From assembly GCA_947072805.1 (NCBI GenBank), contig CAMTJK010000002.1, positions 1 through 35,612 on the forward strand: 35,612 nucleotides of DNA, written 5' to 3'. The notes below the pieces were generated by a model, which searched no databases, was not told the origin of the DNA, and worked only from the letters and a program-made list of their open reading frames with translations. The position numbers and the translations under genes were made by a program. This document shows positions 24,913 through 33,716 of this stretch, piece by piece. The stretch is from an uncultured Prevotella sp. GTDB taxonomy: Bacteria; Bacteroidota; Bacteroidia; Bacteroidales; Bacteroidaceae. Each line of letters begins with the position of its first letter. Within the stretch, counting starts at the first letter, position 1.

Positions 24913-25089
24913 ATGGCAACAATCAAAATTCAGCAGATAAAGAGTAAAATTGGTGCTCCCGTTGACCAGAAACGTACCCTGCAGGCTTTGGGCTTGCGTA
25001 AAATCTCGCAGGTTGTAGAGCATGAGGATACACCCTCTTTGCGCGGTATGATTCGTAAGGTGCATCATTTAGTGACCGTTATAGACTAA
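24913..25089 (+). CDS. rpmD: 50S ribosomal protein L30
   Basis: Small 50S protein of 58 residues: ATIKIQQIKSKIGAPVDQKRTLQALGLRKISQVVEHEDTP-type sequence ending MIRKVHHLVTVID, standard for bacterial L30. The ATG was chosen over a TTG two codons upstream because of the well-spaced GGAGG and the family start. Confidence 0.98.
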   Translation: MATIKIQQIKSKIGAPVDQKRTLQALGLRKISQVVEHEDTPSLRGMIRKVHHLVTVID

Positions 25090-25117
25090 TTTATTCAAAT
25101 AAAAAACAGATTCAAAC

Positions 25118-25564
25118 ATGAAACTACATAATTTAAAACCGGCAGAAGGCTCTACTCATTCACGCCGTAGAATCGGTCGTGGACCCGGTTCCGGCCTCGG
25201 TGGTACTTCTACTCGCGGACATAAGGGTGCCAAGGCAAGATCCGGTTATAAGAAGAAGATAGGTTTCGAGGGAGGACAAATGCCTTTGCAGCGTCGTGTT
25301 CCGAAGTCAGGTTTCAAAAATATTAACCACAAGGAATATTTCGCTGTAAACCTGTCTACAATCCAGAGACTTGCAGAAGAAAAGAACCTAGCCAAGATTG
25401 GTATACAGGAATTTGTTGCTGCTGGTCTCACCAACGGAAAGGAATTGGTAAAGATTCTTGGTAACGGTGAACTGAAGGCTAAGGTTGATGTAGAGGCAAA
25501 TGCATTCTCAAAGACCGCAGAAGCAGCTATCAAGGCAGTAGGTGGTAACGCAACAATAATCTAA
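25118..25564 (+). CDS. rplO: 50S ribosomal protein L15
   Basis: Late-assembly 50S protein, 148 residues, with the basic glycine-rich start MKLHNLKPAEGSTHSRRRIGRGPGSGLGGTSTRGHKGAKARSGYK-type extension, GFEGGQMPLQRRVPKSGF, and a C-terminal globular part ending AAIKAVGGNATII. It is four bases from secY, as usual in this operon. Confidence 0.99.
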   Translation: MKLHNLKPAEGSTHSRRRIGRGPGSGLGGTSTRGHKGAKARSGYKKKIGFEGGQMPLQRRVPKSGFKNINHKEYFAVNLSTIQRLAEEKNLAKIGIQEFVAAGLTNGKELVKILGNGELKAKVDVEANAFSKTAEAAIKAVGGNATII

Positions 25565-25568
25565 AAAG

Positions 25569-26912
25569 ATGAAGAAGTTAATTGAGACACTGAAGAACAT
25601 TTGGAAGATTGAGGATCTGCGCCAGCGTGTGCTTATCACTCTTCTTTTCGTGACGATTTACCGTTTCGGCTCATTTGTCGTATTGCCTGGTATTAACCCG
25701 GCTTTGTTGGATAAACTTCAGTCGCAAACACAAGGTGGTTTGATGTCACTGTTGGATATGTTCTCCGGTGGTGCATTTTCCAATGCCTCAATTTTTGCAT
25801 TGGGAATAATGCCATACATCTCAGCTTCTATCGTTATGCAGCTTCTCGCTGTCGCTGTACCTTATTTCCAGAAGATGCAGCGTGAGGGTGAAAGTGGTCG
25901 AAAGAAGATCAGCAGTTATACTCGTTGGCTTACAGTGGCAATCTTGCTATTCCAAGCACCGAGTTATTTGCTGAACCTTAAAATGCAGGCTGGAACGGCT
26001 TTGGCAACAGGCATTTCATGGACTGTATTTATTTTCCCGGCTACTGTAATTCTTGCGGCGGGAAGTATGTTCATCCTTTGGCTGGGTGAGCGCATTACAG
26101 ATAAGGGTATAGGCAACGGTATTTCTCTTATAATTATGATAGGTATCATTGCCCGCCTGCCGCAGGCTTTCATTCAGGAAGTTGGCTCACGTTTCACTGC
26201 CATTACTGGTGGCGGACTTGTAATGTTCCTCATAGAAATACTCGTACTTCTTGCTGTTGTATGTGCAGCTATCCTTCTTGTGCAAGGCACACGTAAGATT
26301 CCTGTACAGTATGCAAAGCGTGTAGTAGGAAACAAACAGTATGGTGGAGCACGCCAGTACATTCCTTTGAAGTTGTTTGCAGCTAATGTGATGCCTATTA
26401 TCTTCGCTCAGGCAATCATGTTCATTCCGTTAGCAATCGTTCAGTATTCAGCATCTGAAAATTCCTCGTGGTTCGTTCGTTCGATGATGGATCACCATAG
26501 TTGGACTTACAACATCGTGTTTGCTCTCTTGATAATAGCTTTCACCTATTTCTATACAGCAATCACGCTCAACCCCACTCAGATGGCTGAGGACATGAAG
26601 CGTAACAATGGTTTTATTCCCGGTGTTAAGCCTGGTAAGGATACGGCAGACTATATTGACACGGTTATGTCACGTATCACTCTGCCTGGCTCATTGTTCA
26701 TCGCGTTTATAGCCATCATGCCTGCTCTCGCAGGTTTGCTAGACGTTCAGGATGCATTCTCACAGTTCTTTGGAGGTACTTCATTGCTGATTCTAATCGG
26801 TGTTGTTTTGGATACCCTCCAGCAGATAGAGAGTCATTTACTGATGCGTCATTATGACGGACTCCTTAACTCAGGTCGTGTACACGGTCGTGGTGGAGTA
26901 GCTGCGTATTAA
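25569..26912 (+). CDS. secY: protein translocase subunit SecY
   Basis: Central pore of the Sec translocon, 447 residues with ten predicted transmembrane helices. Recognisable family segments: RVLITLLFVTIYRFGSFVVLPGI (helix 1), FSGGAFSNASIFALGIMPYISASIVMQLL (plug to helix 2), the cytoplasmic loop GTRKIPVQYAKRVVG, LNPTQMAEDMKRNNGFIPGVKPG in the C5 loop, and a short C-terminus. In enterobacteria adk or rpmJ follows; here map follows 15 nt on, as in many other phyla. Confidence 0.99.
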   Translation: MKKLIETLKNIWKIEDLRQRVLITLLFVTIYRFGSFVVLPGINPALLDKLQSQTQGGLMSLLDMFSGGAFSNASIFALGIMPYISASIVMQLLAVAVPYFQKMQREGESGRKKISSYTRWLTVAILLFQAPSYLLNLKMQAGTALATGISWTVFIFPATVILAAGSMFILWLGERITDKGIGNGISLIIMIGIIARLPQAFIQEVGSRFTAITGGGLVMFLIEILVLLAVVCAAILLVQGTRKIPVQYAKRVVGNKQYGGARQYIPLKLFAANVMPIIFAQAIMFIPLAIVQYSASENSSWFVRSMMDHHSWTYNIVFALLIIAFTYFYTAITLNPTQMAEDMKRNNGFIPGVKPGKDTADYIDTVMSRITLPGSLFIAFIAIMPALAGLLDVQDAFSQFFGGTSLLILIGVVLDTLQQIESHLLMRHYDGLLNSGRVHGRGGVAAY

Positions 26913-26927
26913 TATTCAGCTTCGGAG

Positions 26928-27728
26928 ATGAAAATCTTTCTGAAGACAGAAGATGAGATAGAGTTGATGCGCCAAGCCAATCTGTTGGTAAGCAGAACAC
27001 TTGGCGAATTGGCGAAGCATATTAAACCGGGTGTAACGACTCTCCAATTGGATAAGATCGCGGAGGAGTTCATTAGAGATAATGGTGCGACACCGACGTT
27101 CAAAGGTTTTCCCAATCCTTTTGGAGAGCCGTTTCCTGCAAGCATCTGCACTTCGGTAAATGAAGTGGTTGTGCATGGAGTTCCTAACGATAGAACCGTT
27201 CTGAAGGATGGTGATATTATTTCCATCGATTGCGGTACTCTCTTAAATGGTTTCAACGGTGATTCATGTTACACATTCTGTGTTGGTGAGGTTAGCGATG
27301 AGATCAAACAGCTCCTTAAAGTGACAAAAGAATCTCTCTATTTGGGAATAGAGGCTGCCACAGCTGGAAAACATATCGGTGACATAGGAGATGCGGTACA
27401 GAATCATTGCATTGAGTACGGATATGGTATAGTTAGAGAGCTGACTGGCCATGGAATAGGACGTGAGATGCATGAAGACCCGCAGGTGCCCAACTATGGA
27501 AAGAAAGGTAGCGGCATAATGCTTAAATCAGGAATGTGTATTGCAATAGAGCCAATGATAACAATGGGCGACAGAGCAATAGGATTGATGCCAGATAAGT
27601 GGACAATCCGCACTATTGACGGTAAGCCAGCTGCACATTTTGAGCATACCATAGCGATACGTAAGGGCAAGGCTGACATTTTATCTTCTTTCGAAGAATT
27701 GGAACATTTAGAAGGACATTTATATTAA
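26928..27728 (+). CDS. map: methionine aminopeptidase, type I
   Basis: Removes the initiator methionine co-translationally, 266 residues. The substrate His83 and the metal ligands Asp101, Asp112, His175, Glu208 and Glu239 are all present, in contexts [41 protein letters not shown] and HFEHTIAI. There is no N-terminal zinc-finger extension, so it is the short bacterial class. It lies between secY and infA, two bases before the latter, and belongs to the same transcript. Confidence 0.98.
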   Translation: MKIFLKTEDEIELMRQANLLVSRTLGELAKHIKPGVTTLQLDKIAEEFIRDNGATPTFKGFPNPFGEPFPASICTSVNEVVVHGVPNDRTVLKDGDIISIDCGTLLNGFNGDSCYTFCVGEVSDEIKQLLKVTKESLYLGIEAATAGKHIGDIGDAVQNHCIEYGYGIVRELTGHGIGREMHEDPQVPNYGKKGSGIMLKSGMCIAIEPMITMGDRAIGLMPDKWTIRTIDGKPAAHFEHTIAIRKGKADILSSFEELEHLEGHLY

Positions 27729-27730
27729 GT

Positions 27731-27949
27731 ATGGCAAAGCAATCCGCTATAGAACAGGACGGAACAATCATTGAATCGCTCTCTAATGCAATGTTCCGCG
27801 TAGAACTTGAGAATGGTGTACAGATAATAGCGCATATATCAGGTAAGATGAGAATGCACTATATAAAGATTCTCCCGGGAGACAAAGTAAAGGTAGAGAT
27901 GAGTCCTTATGATCTCACAAAGGGTAGAATTGTATTTAGATACAAATAA
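27731..27949 (+). CDS. infA: translation initiation factor IF-1
   Basis: OB-fold factor that binds the ribosomal A site during initiation, 72 residues, the normal length. It opens [29 protein letters not shown] and ends [16 protein letters not shown], both invariant features. Its start is two bases past the map stop codon. Confidence 0.99.
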   Translation: MAKQSAIEQDGTIIESLSNAMFRVELENGVQIIAHISGKMRMHYIKILPGDKVKVEMSPYDLTKGRIVFRYK

Positions 27950-27963
27950 ACGATAGACATAAT

Positions 27964-28080
27964 ATGAAGACAAGAGCATCATTGAAAAGACGTAATGCAG
28001 ACTGCAAGATTGTACGTCGCAAAGGACGTCTGTTCGTTATCAACAAGAAGAACCCTAAGTACAAAATGCGTCAGGGTTAA
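27964..28080 (+). CDS. rpmJ: 50S ribosomal protein L36, zinc-free form
   Basis: A 38-residue 50S protein ([19 protein letters not shown] at the start, NPKYKMRQG at the end) encoded between infA and rpsM. The zinc ligands of the classical form (three Cys and one His) are reduced to a single Cys14, so it is the zinc-independent type. Length and the RQG end match the family exactly. The 41-nt spacer to rpsM is T-rich but without a hairpin. Confidence 0.97.
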   Translation: MKTRASLKRRNADCKIVRRKGRLFVINKKNPKYKMRQG

Positions 28081-28121
28081 TTTTTAATCAAACATTTTTT
28101 TAATTATTTCATTTATTTACA

Positions 28122-28502
28122 ATGGCAATAAGAATTGTTGGAGTAGATTTGCCCCAGGAGAAGCGTGGCGAAATCGCATTGACTTATATCTATGGTATAG
28201 GTCGAAGTAGTTCAGCAAAGATATTGGACAAGGCCGGCGTGAGCCGCGATCTGAAGGTCAGCGAGTGGACTGACGATCAGGCAGCCAAGATCCGTGAAAT
28301 TATCGGTGCTGAATTCAAGGTAGAAGGTGATCTCCGTTCTGAGATCCAGTTGAATATCAAGCGACTGATGGATATTGGTTGCTATCGTGGAGTTCGTCAT
28401 CGTAACGGTCTTCCCGTTCGCGGTCAGAGCACAAAGAACAATGCTCGTACCCGTAAGGGAAAGAAGAAGACTGTTGCTAATAAGAAGAAAGCCACTAAAT
28501 AA
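28122..28502 (+). CDS. rpsM: 30S ribosomal protein S13
   Basis: 30S head protein at the subunit bridges, 126 residues. Motifs: [73 protein letters not shown], and a basic tail (VANKKKATK). It is the first gene of the alpha-operon-type group. Confidence 0.99.
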   Translation: MAIRIVGVDLPQEKRGEIALTYIYGIGRSSSAKILDKAGVSRDLKVSEWTDDQAAKIREIIGAEFKVEGDLRSEIQLNIKRLMDIGCYRGVRHRNGLPVRGQSTKNNARTRKGKKKTVANKKKATK

Positions 28503-28529
28503 TTAATAACGAATTAAGAATTTGGAATT

Positions 28530-28919
28530 ATGGCAAAGAAAACAGTCACTTCAAGAAAAAGAAATGTAAAGGTTGATGCTATGGGACAGCTTCATGTTCA
28601 TAGCTCTTTCAACAACATAATCGTATCTTTGGCAAATAGCGAAGGTCAGGTTATTTCTTGGTCTTCTGCCGGTAAGATGGGATTCCGTGGATCAAAGAAA
28701 AACACTCCTTATGCAGCACAGATGGCAGCTGAGGATTGCGCTAAAGTAGCTTTCGACCTTGGACTTCGTAAGGTAAAAGCATACGTTAAGGGTCCCGGCA
28801 ACGGTCGTGAATCCGCAATCCGTGCCGTACACGGAGCAGGAATTGAGGTAACAGAGATTATCGATGTTACTCCGCTGCCGCACAACGGTTGCCGTCCTCC
28901 GAAGAGAAGAAGAGTATAA
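28530..28919 (+). CDS. rpsK: 30S ribosomal protein S11
   Basis: 30S platform protein contacting mRNA near the E site, 129 residues. [51 protein letters not shown] and [42 protein letters not shown] are standard. Its second half is strongly conserved at the protein level. Confidence 0.99.
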   Translation: MAKKTVTSRKRNVKVDAMGQLHVHSSFNNIIVSLANSEGQVISWSSAGKMGFRGSKKNTPYAAQMAAEDCAKVAFDLGLRKVKAYVKGPGNGRESAIRAVHGAGIEVTEIIDVTPLPHNGCRPPKRRRV

Positions 28920-28959
28920 CGTATAATGTTGTTGAAACAAGTTTAAAGTTTAGATTATT

Positions 28960-29565
28960 ATGGCAAGATATATTGGACCGAAATCAAAGATTGCGCGTCG
29001 TTTTGGTGAGCCCATATTCGGCGCTGACAAAGTTTTGTCCCGGAGAAACTTCCCTCCCGGACAGCATGGCAACAACCGTCGCAGAAAGACATCTGAGTAC
29101 GGTGTCATGCTGGCAGAGAAGCAGAAAGCTAAATACACATACGGTGTACTTGAGCGTCAGTTCCGTAATATGTTTGAGAAAGCAGCAAAGGCCGAGGGTA
29201 TTACCGGTGAGGTTCTTCTTCAGAATCTTGAGTGCCGTCTCGACAATGTTGTTTTCCGTTTGGGCATTGCCCCGACCCGTGCTGCTGCCCGTCAGTTGGT
29301 AGGTCACAAGCACATCACTGTTGACGGACAGGTGGTCAACATTCCTTCATACGCTGTAAAGCCCGGTCAGATTGTCGCTGTTCGTGAGAAGTCAAAATCT
29401 CTTGAGGTAATTGAGGCAGCTCTTGCAGGATTCAACCACAGCAAGTATCCTTGGATTGAGTGGGACGAAAACACCAAGAGCGGTAAGTTCCTCCATAAGC
29501 CCGAGCGTGCTGACATTCCCGAGAACATAAAGGAACAGTTAATTGTTGAGTTATACTCTAAATAA
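28960..29565 (+). CDS. rpsD: 30S ribosomal protein S4
   Basis: Primary 16S assembly protein with an S4 RNA-binding domain, 201 residues. It opens [21 protein letters not shown], and the S4 domain includes [39 protein letters not shown]. In enterobacteria S4 represses the alpha operon from the rpsM leader. It carries no zinc motif at its N-terminus (short form). Confidence 0.99.
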   Translation: MARYIGPKSKIARRFGEPIFGADKVLSRRNFPPGQHGNNRRRKTSEYGVMLAEKQKAKYTYGVLERQFRNMFEKAAKAEGITGEVLLQNLECRLDNVVFRLGIAPTRAAARQLVGHKHITVDGQVVNIPSYAVKPGQIVAVREKSKSLEVIEAALAGFNHSKYPWIEWDENTKSGKFLHKPERADIPENIKEQLIVELYSK

Positions 29566-29577
29566 ATCATTGAATTA

Positions 29578-30570
29578 ATGGCGATATTAGCATTTCAAAA
29601 ACCTGATAAAGTCGTAATGTTGGAGGCAAACGAGAAGTTCGGCAAGTTCGAATTTCGTCCGTTGGAGCCCGGCTTCGGTGTTACCATAGGTAATTCTCTG
29701 CGCCGCATTCTTCTTTCATCGCTCGAAGGCTATGCCATCAACACCATTCGCATTGCAGGTGTTGAGCATGAGTTTTCATCCGTATCCGGTGTTAAGGAGG
29801 ATGTTACCAACATCATCTTGAATCTCAAACAGGTAAGGTTCAAGCAAGTAGTAGAAGAGTTCGAGAACGAGAAAGTCAGTATCACTGTTGAGAATTCTAC
29901 CGAGTTCAAGGCAGGTGATATAGGCAAGTATCTGACTGGATTTGAAGTGTTAAACCCGGATTTAGTGATTTGTCATTTAGACTCCAAGGCTTCAATGCAG
30001 ATAGATATTACAATCAACAAAGGTCGCGGATATGTTCCAGCTGATGAAAATCGCGAGTTCTGCACCGATGTCAATGTAATTCCAATCGATTCTATCTACA
30101 CACCTATCCGTAACGTGAAGTACGCAGTTGAGCCGTACCGCGTCGAGCAGAAGACCGACTACGACAAACTGGTTCTGGAAGTTACTACAGATGGTTCCAT
30201 AACGCCTAAGGATGCACTCAAAGAGGCAGCCAAGATACTCATATATCACTTCATGTTGTTCTCTGACGAGAAGATAACTCTTGAAAACTCTGACATTGAT
30301 GGCAATCAGGAGTTTGACGAGGAGGTTCTTCACATGCGTCAGTTGCTCAAGACACGTCTTGTAGACATGAACCTTAGCGTTCGTGCCCTCAACTGTCTGA
30401 AGGCTGCAGATGTTGATACGTTGGGTGATCTTGTACAGTACAACAAGACCGACCTCTTGAAGTTCCGCAACTTTGGTAAGAAATCGCTCACCGAGCTTGA
30501 TGATTTGCTCGAGAGTCTGAATCTGTCGTTTGGAACTGATATTTCCAAGTATAAATTAGACAAAGAATAA
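29578..30570 (+). CDS. rpoA: RNA polymerase alpha subunit
   Basis: 330 residues in two domains. The N-terminal dimerisation/assembly domain contains [25 protein letters not shown] and the C-terminal helix-hairpin-helix domain (about 255-325) [40 protein letters not shown], which binds upstream promoter DNA and activators. It lies 12 nt after rpsD and six bases before rplQ. Confidence 0.99.
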   Translation: MAILAFQKPDKVVMLEANEKFGKFEFRPLEPGFGVTIGNSLRRILLSSLEGYAINTIRIAGVEHEFSSVSGVKEDVTNIILNLKQVRFKQVVEEFENEKVSITVENSTEFKAGDIGKYLTGFEVLNPDLVICHLDSKASMQIDITINKGRGYVPADENREFCTDVNVIPIDSIYTPIRNVKYAVEPYRVEQKTDYDKLVLEVTTDGSITPKDALKEAAKILIYHFMLFSDEKITLENSDIDGNQEFDEEVLHMRQLLKTRLVDMNLSVRALNCLKAADVDTLGDLVQYNKTDLLKFRNFGKKSLTELDDLLESLNLSFGTDISKYKLDKE

Positions 30571-30576
30571 TTTAAA

Positions 30577-31092
30577 ATGAGACATAATAAGAAATTCAAC
30601 CATTTGAGTCGTACTGCATCTCATCGTAATGCTATGCTTGCTAACATGGCTATCTCGCTGATAATGCACAAAAGAATCACTACGACTCTTGCAAAGGCAA
30701 AGGCCTTGAAGAAATTTGTAGAGCCCCTGATAACACGTTCTAAGGATGACTCCACCAATTCTCGTCGTGTGGTATTCCGTTATCTGCAGAACAAGTTTGC
30801 TCTGAAGGAACTCTTCGGAGATGTGGCAGCTAAGGTGGGTGATCGTCCCGGTGGTTACACCCGTATCATCAAGCTTGGTACACGTCAGGGTGACGCTGCA
30901 CAGATTTGCTTTATAGAACTTGTCGATTTCGATGAGAACATGGCGAAGACAGCAGCAAAGAAGAAGACAACACGTCGTTCTCGCAAATCAACCAAGGCAG
31001 AGGCACCCGCTGCAGAAGTAGCAGAAGCACCTGTAGCAGAAGCACCTGTAGCAGAAGCACCTGCAGCAGAGGAAGCTCCTAAGGCTGAATAA
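30577..31092 (+). CDS. rplQ: 50S ribosomal protein L17 with repetitive C-terminal tail
   Basis: 50S protein near the exit site, 171 residues. The conserved core (1-~115) holds [47 protein letters not shown] and [29 protein letters not shown]. Beyond it comes a basic stretch ([17 protein letters not shown]) and then an acidic Ala/Pro/Glu tail with VAEAP repeats. Escherichia coli L17 is about 127 residues; long tails are, as I recall, usual in Bacteroidales. It is the last gene of the cluster and is followed by a strong terminator. Confidence 0.98.
   Translation: MRHNKKFNHLSRTASHRNAMLANMAISLIMHKRITTTLAKAKALKKFVEPLITRSKDDSTNSRRVVFRYLQNKFALKELFGDVAAKVGDRPGGYTRIIKLGTRQGDAAQICFIELVDFDENMAKTAAKKKTTRRSRKSTKAEAPAAEVAEAPVAEAPVAEAPAAEEAPKAE
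31018..31062 (+). repeat. three tandem 15-bp repeats in the rplQ tail
   Basis: GTAGCAGAAGCACCT occurs three times in exact tandem (31018-31032, 31033-31047, 31048-31062), encoding VAEAP each time, with degenerate copies on either side. Copy number can change without a frameshift because the unit is a multiple of three. Confidence 0.9.
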
Positions 31093-31120
31093 GGCGATTC
31101 GTTGAATCATAGATAACTGA

Positions 31121-31158
31121 AGGTCCGAGTGGCAACAGCCATCCGGACCTTTATTTTT
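31121..31158 (+). terminator. terminator of the ribosomal cluster
   Basis: AGGTCCG (31121-31127) pairs with CGGACCT (31144-31150), and inside GTGGC pairs with GCCAT around AACA (one G-T wobble). A T-rich tract follows (31150-31158). It lies 28 nt after the rplQ stop and ends the 18-kb cluster. Confidence 0.9.
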
Positions 31159-31533
31159 GCGCGTTCGGCATGAGTATTGTATAATGGGTGCAAGTTCCGA
31201 AACCGTCCTAATGGAGGAAGGCTTATGGCATTTATAATGGTATCCATCGTGAGGTGGATCAGTGAGAGGATGGCGGCAAACATTTGTCCTAATGAATAGA
31301 AATTACAGTGAGGTATATTTCTGCGTACAAATGTGCAGCAATGGTACGGAGATATAGGCTTGCGCCATCCCCTAAATTACCCAAATATTTTACGTAACTC
31401 ATTGATTTTTATTCTGCGCTATATGATGGCGAACAAAAATGATGAGTTCAGAAAAAAATCCGCCAAAGAGGTAAATATTCTATCGGTGTAAAAGGGGCTT
31501 TATATCTGTTTTGGATACTGCTTGTGCTGTCGT
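31159..31533. other. gene-free gap between convergent genes, with a nested dyad
   Basis: No credible gene. TATTTTTG at 31152-31159 matches the -7 consensus but overlaps the terminator T-run and has no -33 partner. Between 31242 and 31370 the sequence can form a hairpin with a GTGA loop and then three nested helices; this is listed separately as a candidate RNA. The rest (31371-31533) is AT-rich with no clear element. Confidence 0.6.
31242..31370 (+). ncRNA. candidate structured RNA, unknown family
   Basis: ATCCATC (31242-31248), a GTGA GNRA-type tetraloop and GGTGGAT (31253-31259) form a 7-bp hairpin with one wobble. Eight bases later GGATGGCG-g-CAA (31268-31279) pairs with TTGCGCCATCC (31360-31370); directly inside it ACATTTGT (31280-31287) pairs with ACAAATGT (31327-31334), then AGAAAT (31298-31303) with ATTTCT (31317-31322). 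I do not recognise an RNA family, and there is no clear promoter or terminator. The strand is uncertain. Confidence 0.35.
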
Positions 31534-33672
31534 TTATTTTGCGAATTTCAGGGAGCGAATGCCCTCATCGGTGGAAATCTTGAGGATATATACGCCTTTG
31601 GGTAGCGTAGATATGTCGATGGAAACGACCTCCGAGTGTGCGATGCCACCCTTTACCCTTTCACCTTTCACCGAGTATATGTCGGTAGCAATGCGCGATG
31701 CAGACGGAACAGTCCTTATGGTGATACAGTTGCCATCCATTGTTACAGAGCCCTCAAATGGTCTTGTTGTCTGTTCTATGCCGGAAGCCTGCAGCTCCAG
31801 ACATTTCTTCAGACCCTCGTAGGCATCTATCTTGCCGAATCCCCAGCTGTTGTCGCCCATTTCCGGTAATGTTCCCGTTGCATTATCCTTCCTTGCCGTT
31901 TCCTTTACAATGTTTTTCAACTGTTCCGGCGACAGAGACGGACACGCTTCCAGCCATGTAGCCACCACGCCCGTTACAAACGGTGCTGCCATCGATGTGC
32001 CCTGCATGTAGCCGTACATGTAATATCTTCCATTGCCTTCGTTGGCCTGTGCGTAGATGAGAGTACCGGAGGCATCGTTGGCAGATACGGCAGATACGAT
32101 GAAGCATCCCGGTGCTGTCACCTCCGGCTTTATGCGTCCGTCGGCGGTGGGTCCGTAGCTTGAGAACGAGCTTATTGCTCCGAGCTGTTCGTTGAGCGTG
32201 CGCGATGTGGTCTCGCCGAGAATGGTATATTCGTTGCGTGTGGTGTAAGCTCCCACGCTAAGTATCCGCGGTGCTGTGCCTCCTATCTCGCAGATGGTCG
32301 ATTCCGTTTCCGACGGTTCACTGTAACCTTCCGTGCCGTTGTTTGTCAGTCCCACCTTTATGTTGTCAGCCCACACGTCTATGTGTCCTGCCGTTTTTGG
32401 TATTACCTTTAGCGACAGATGGTAGTTGTTTCTGATGTTTGTCAGTGAGGACGATATCACCATGTGTGTCTTGCCGTTCAGCGGACTTCTTTCAGCTGCC
32501 ACAGTCAGGCTGCCGCTCATGTAGCCGCTTATGCTTACCGTTTGTGGTTCGGTGATGGCAGAAGATACCGTTACCGACGAGCTTTCCGTCTTGTTGAATA
32601 CGCTGTATGCCCCCAGGCTTACCTCAAACTCCGTTCCCTCGTCGCCCCATATCTCGATGTCGCCGCCCACGTTGCTTGTTGATAGCGTCGATTTGAAGTC
32701 TATGAAGGTTGCGAGCGGTTCATCGTCAGTTCCCTTGAACGTGCGCGACAGGTGAAATTTGTCCGCGCGGTGATTGCCAGCGGAGCCCACTATCAGTCGT
32801 CCCGGACCGGCGAGTTTGCCGGCCAGTACGTCGAAGGTGGATGTGCCGTCGTGCGGTCCGGCGTGGTTGCCGAGACTTAGGTTTACCACACACGGTTTGT
32901 TTTCAGCTTCAGCGTAGTCAAATATGTATGCAATGGCATTCGTCAGGTTTACGTTGTCGTTGGATGTTGCCCCCATGCTTACTAGTACGATGTCCGCTTC
33001 AGGAGCCACGCCTTTGTAGGCCCCCTCCATGAAGTTGTCGGAGCCGGCGGCAATGCCTGTCACGTGTGTGCCGTGCGAGTTGTTTGTTATGTCTCCTGCA
33101 GCCCTTTCTATTTCCTCTTTGGTAGAAAGTTCTATTCCGTAGCCGAATTTCTCCGGCGAGTGGTAGCTTCCTGTAGGTGTGGGAGACTGTTCCCATACCC
33201 GTTTTATTCGCAGTTGTCCGTTGGCGTCGTAGAAGTCAGAGTGGAGATAGTCAAATCCGGCATCGACCACGCCTATCACCACCCCTTTTCCTGTGTAGCT
33301 CTGTGCCAGTCCTGTGCCTTGCGCCACCTTGTCGGCGCCCGCTTCAGCCCTTGCCTTGTCGAGCATGTAGTTTACTTCCGTTCCCGTCTGCACATATTCC
33401 ACGCCCTTTGTGGCAGCCACATCGGCGAGTTTGTCTGCCGGTATGCGTGCCGTAGCCATTCCGTCGGCAAGCATTGTTATCTTCACACCGAGTTTTTCGA
33501 GAGCCTCTCTGTCGAGCGAGCCCTCGTCCGTGTTTATATAAGCCGTGAGTACGGTCTGCGGTGCTGTTTTTTTCAGTATGCTTCGCGGCGAGAGCTTCGA
33601 TGTGTTCTGTGCTGTCAGTCCCATTGCCGCTGCTAAGGCTGCGGCGATGATGGTGTGTCGTAGAATATTCAT
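31534..33672 (-). CDS. subtilisin-family (S8) serine protease, secreted, T9SS-like tail
   Basis: Secreted peptidase of 712 residues. A signal peptide (about 1-21) precedes a propeptide-like region (about 22-110, including PQTVLTAYINTDEG). The S8 catalytic triad is complete: Asp137 in GVVDAGFD, His200 in NSHGTHVTG and Ser560 in GTSMAAP, with oxyanion Asn300 in GSAGN. A domain of about 150 residues (roughly 310-465) is inserted between the oxyanion and serine segments, of the jelly-roll kind seen in several Bacteroidetes subtilases. The last ~70 residues (YSVKGERVKGG...PKGVYILKISTDEG) fit a T9SS type A sorting domain. It begins 44 nt after the stop of the upstream Omp28-like gene, so the two are probably one operon. 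The substrate is unknown; nutrient or host-protein degradation is inference. Confidence 0.93.
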   Translation of the reverse strand: MNILRHTIIAAALAAAMGLTAQNTSKLSPRSILKKTAPQTVLTAYINTDEGSLDREALEKLGVKITMLADGMATARIPADKLADVAATKGVEYVQTGTEVNYMLDKARAEAGADKVAQGTGLAQSYTGKGVVIGVVDAGFDYLHSDFYDANGQLRIKRVWEQSPTPTGSYHSPEKFGYGIELSTKEEIERAAGDITNNSHGTHVTGIAAGSDNFMEGAYKGVAPEADIVLVSMGATSNDNVNLTNAIAYIFDYAEAENKPCVVNLSLGNHAGPHDGTSTFDVLAGKLAGPGRLIVGSAGNHRADKFHLSRTFKGTDDEPLATFIDFKSTLSTSNVGGDIEIWGDEGTEFEVSLGAYSVFNKTESSSVTVSSAITEPQTVSISGYMSGSLTVAAERSPLNGKTHMVISSSLTNIRNNYHLSLKVIPKTAGHIDVWADNIKVGLTNNGTEGYSEPSETESTICEIGGTAPRILSVGAYTTRNEYTILGETTSRTLNEQLGAISSFSSYGPTADGRIKPEVTAPGCFIVSAVSANDASGTLIYAQANEGNGRYYMYGYMQGTSMAAPFVTGVVATWLEACPSLSPEQLKNIVKETARKDNATGTLPEMGDNSWGFGKIDAYEGLKKCLELQASGIEQTTRPFEGSVTMDGNCITIRTVPSASRIATDIYSVKGERVKGGIAHSEVVSIDISTLPKGVYILKISTDEGIRSLKFAK

Positions 33673-33716
33673 TTCGATGTCGATTGTTTGATGTTACATA
33701 TGCGTGTTTCGTGCGG

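Noticed and set aside
31291-31485. Short open frames in the convergent gap, one of about 59 codons
   Set aside because: They have no start context, no similarity I recognise, and the length is unremarkable for AT-rich spacer; the dyads explain the sequence better.
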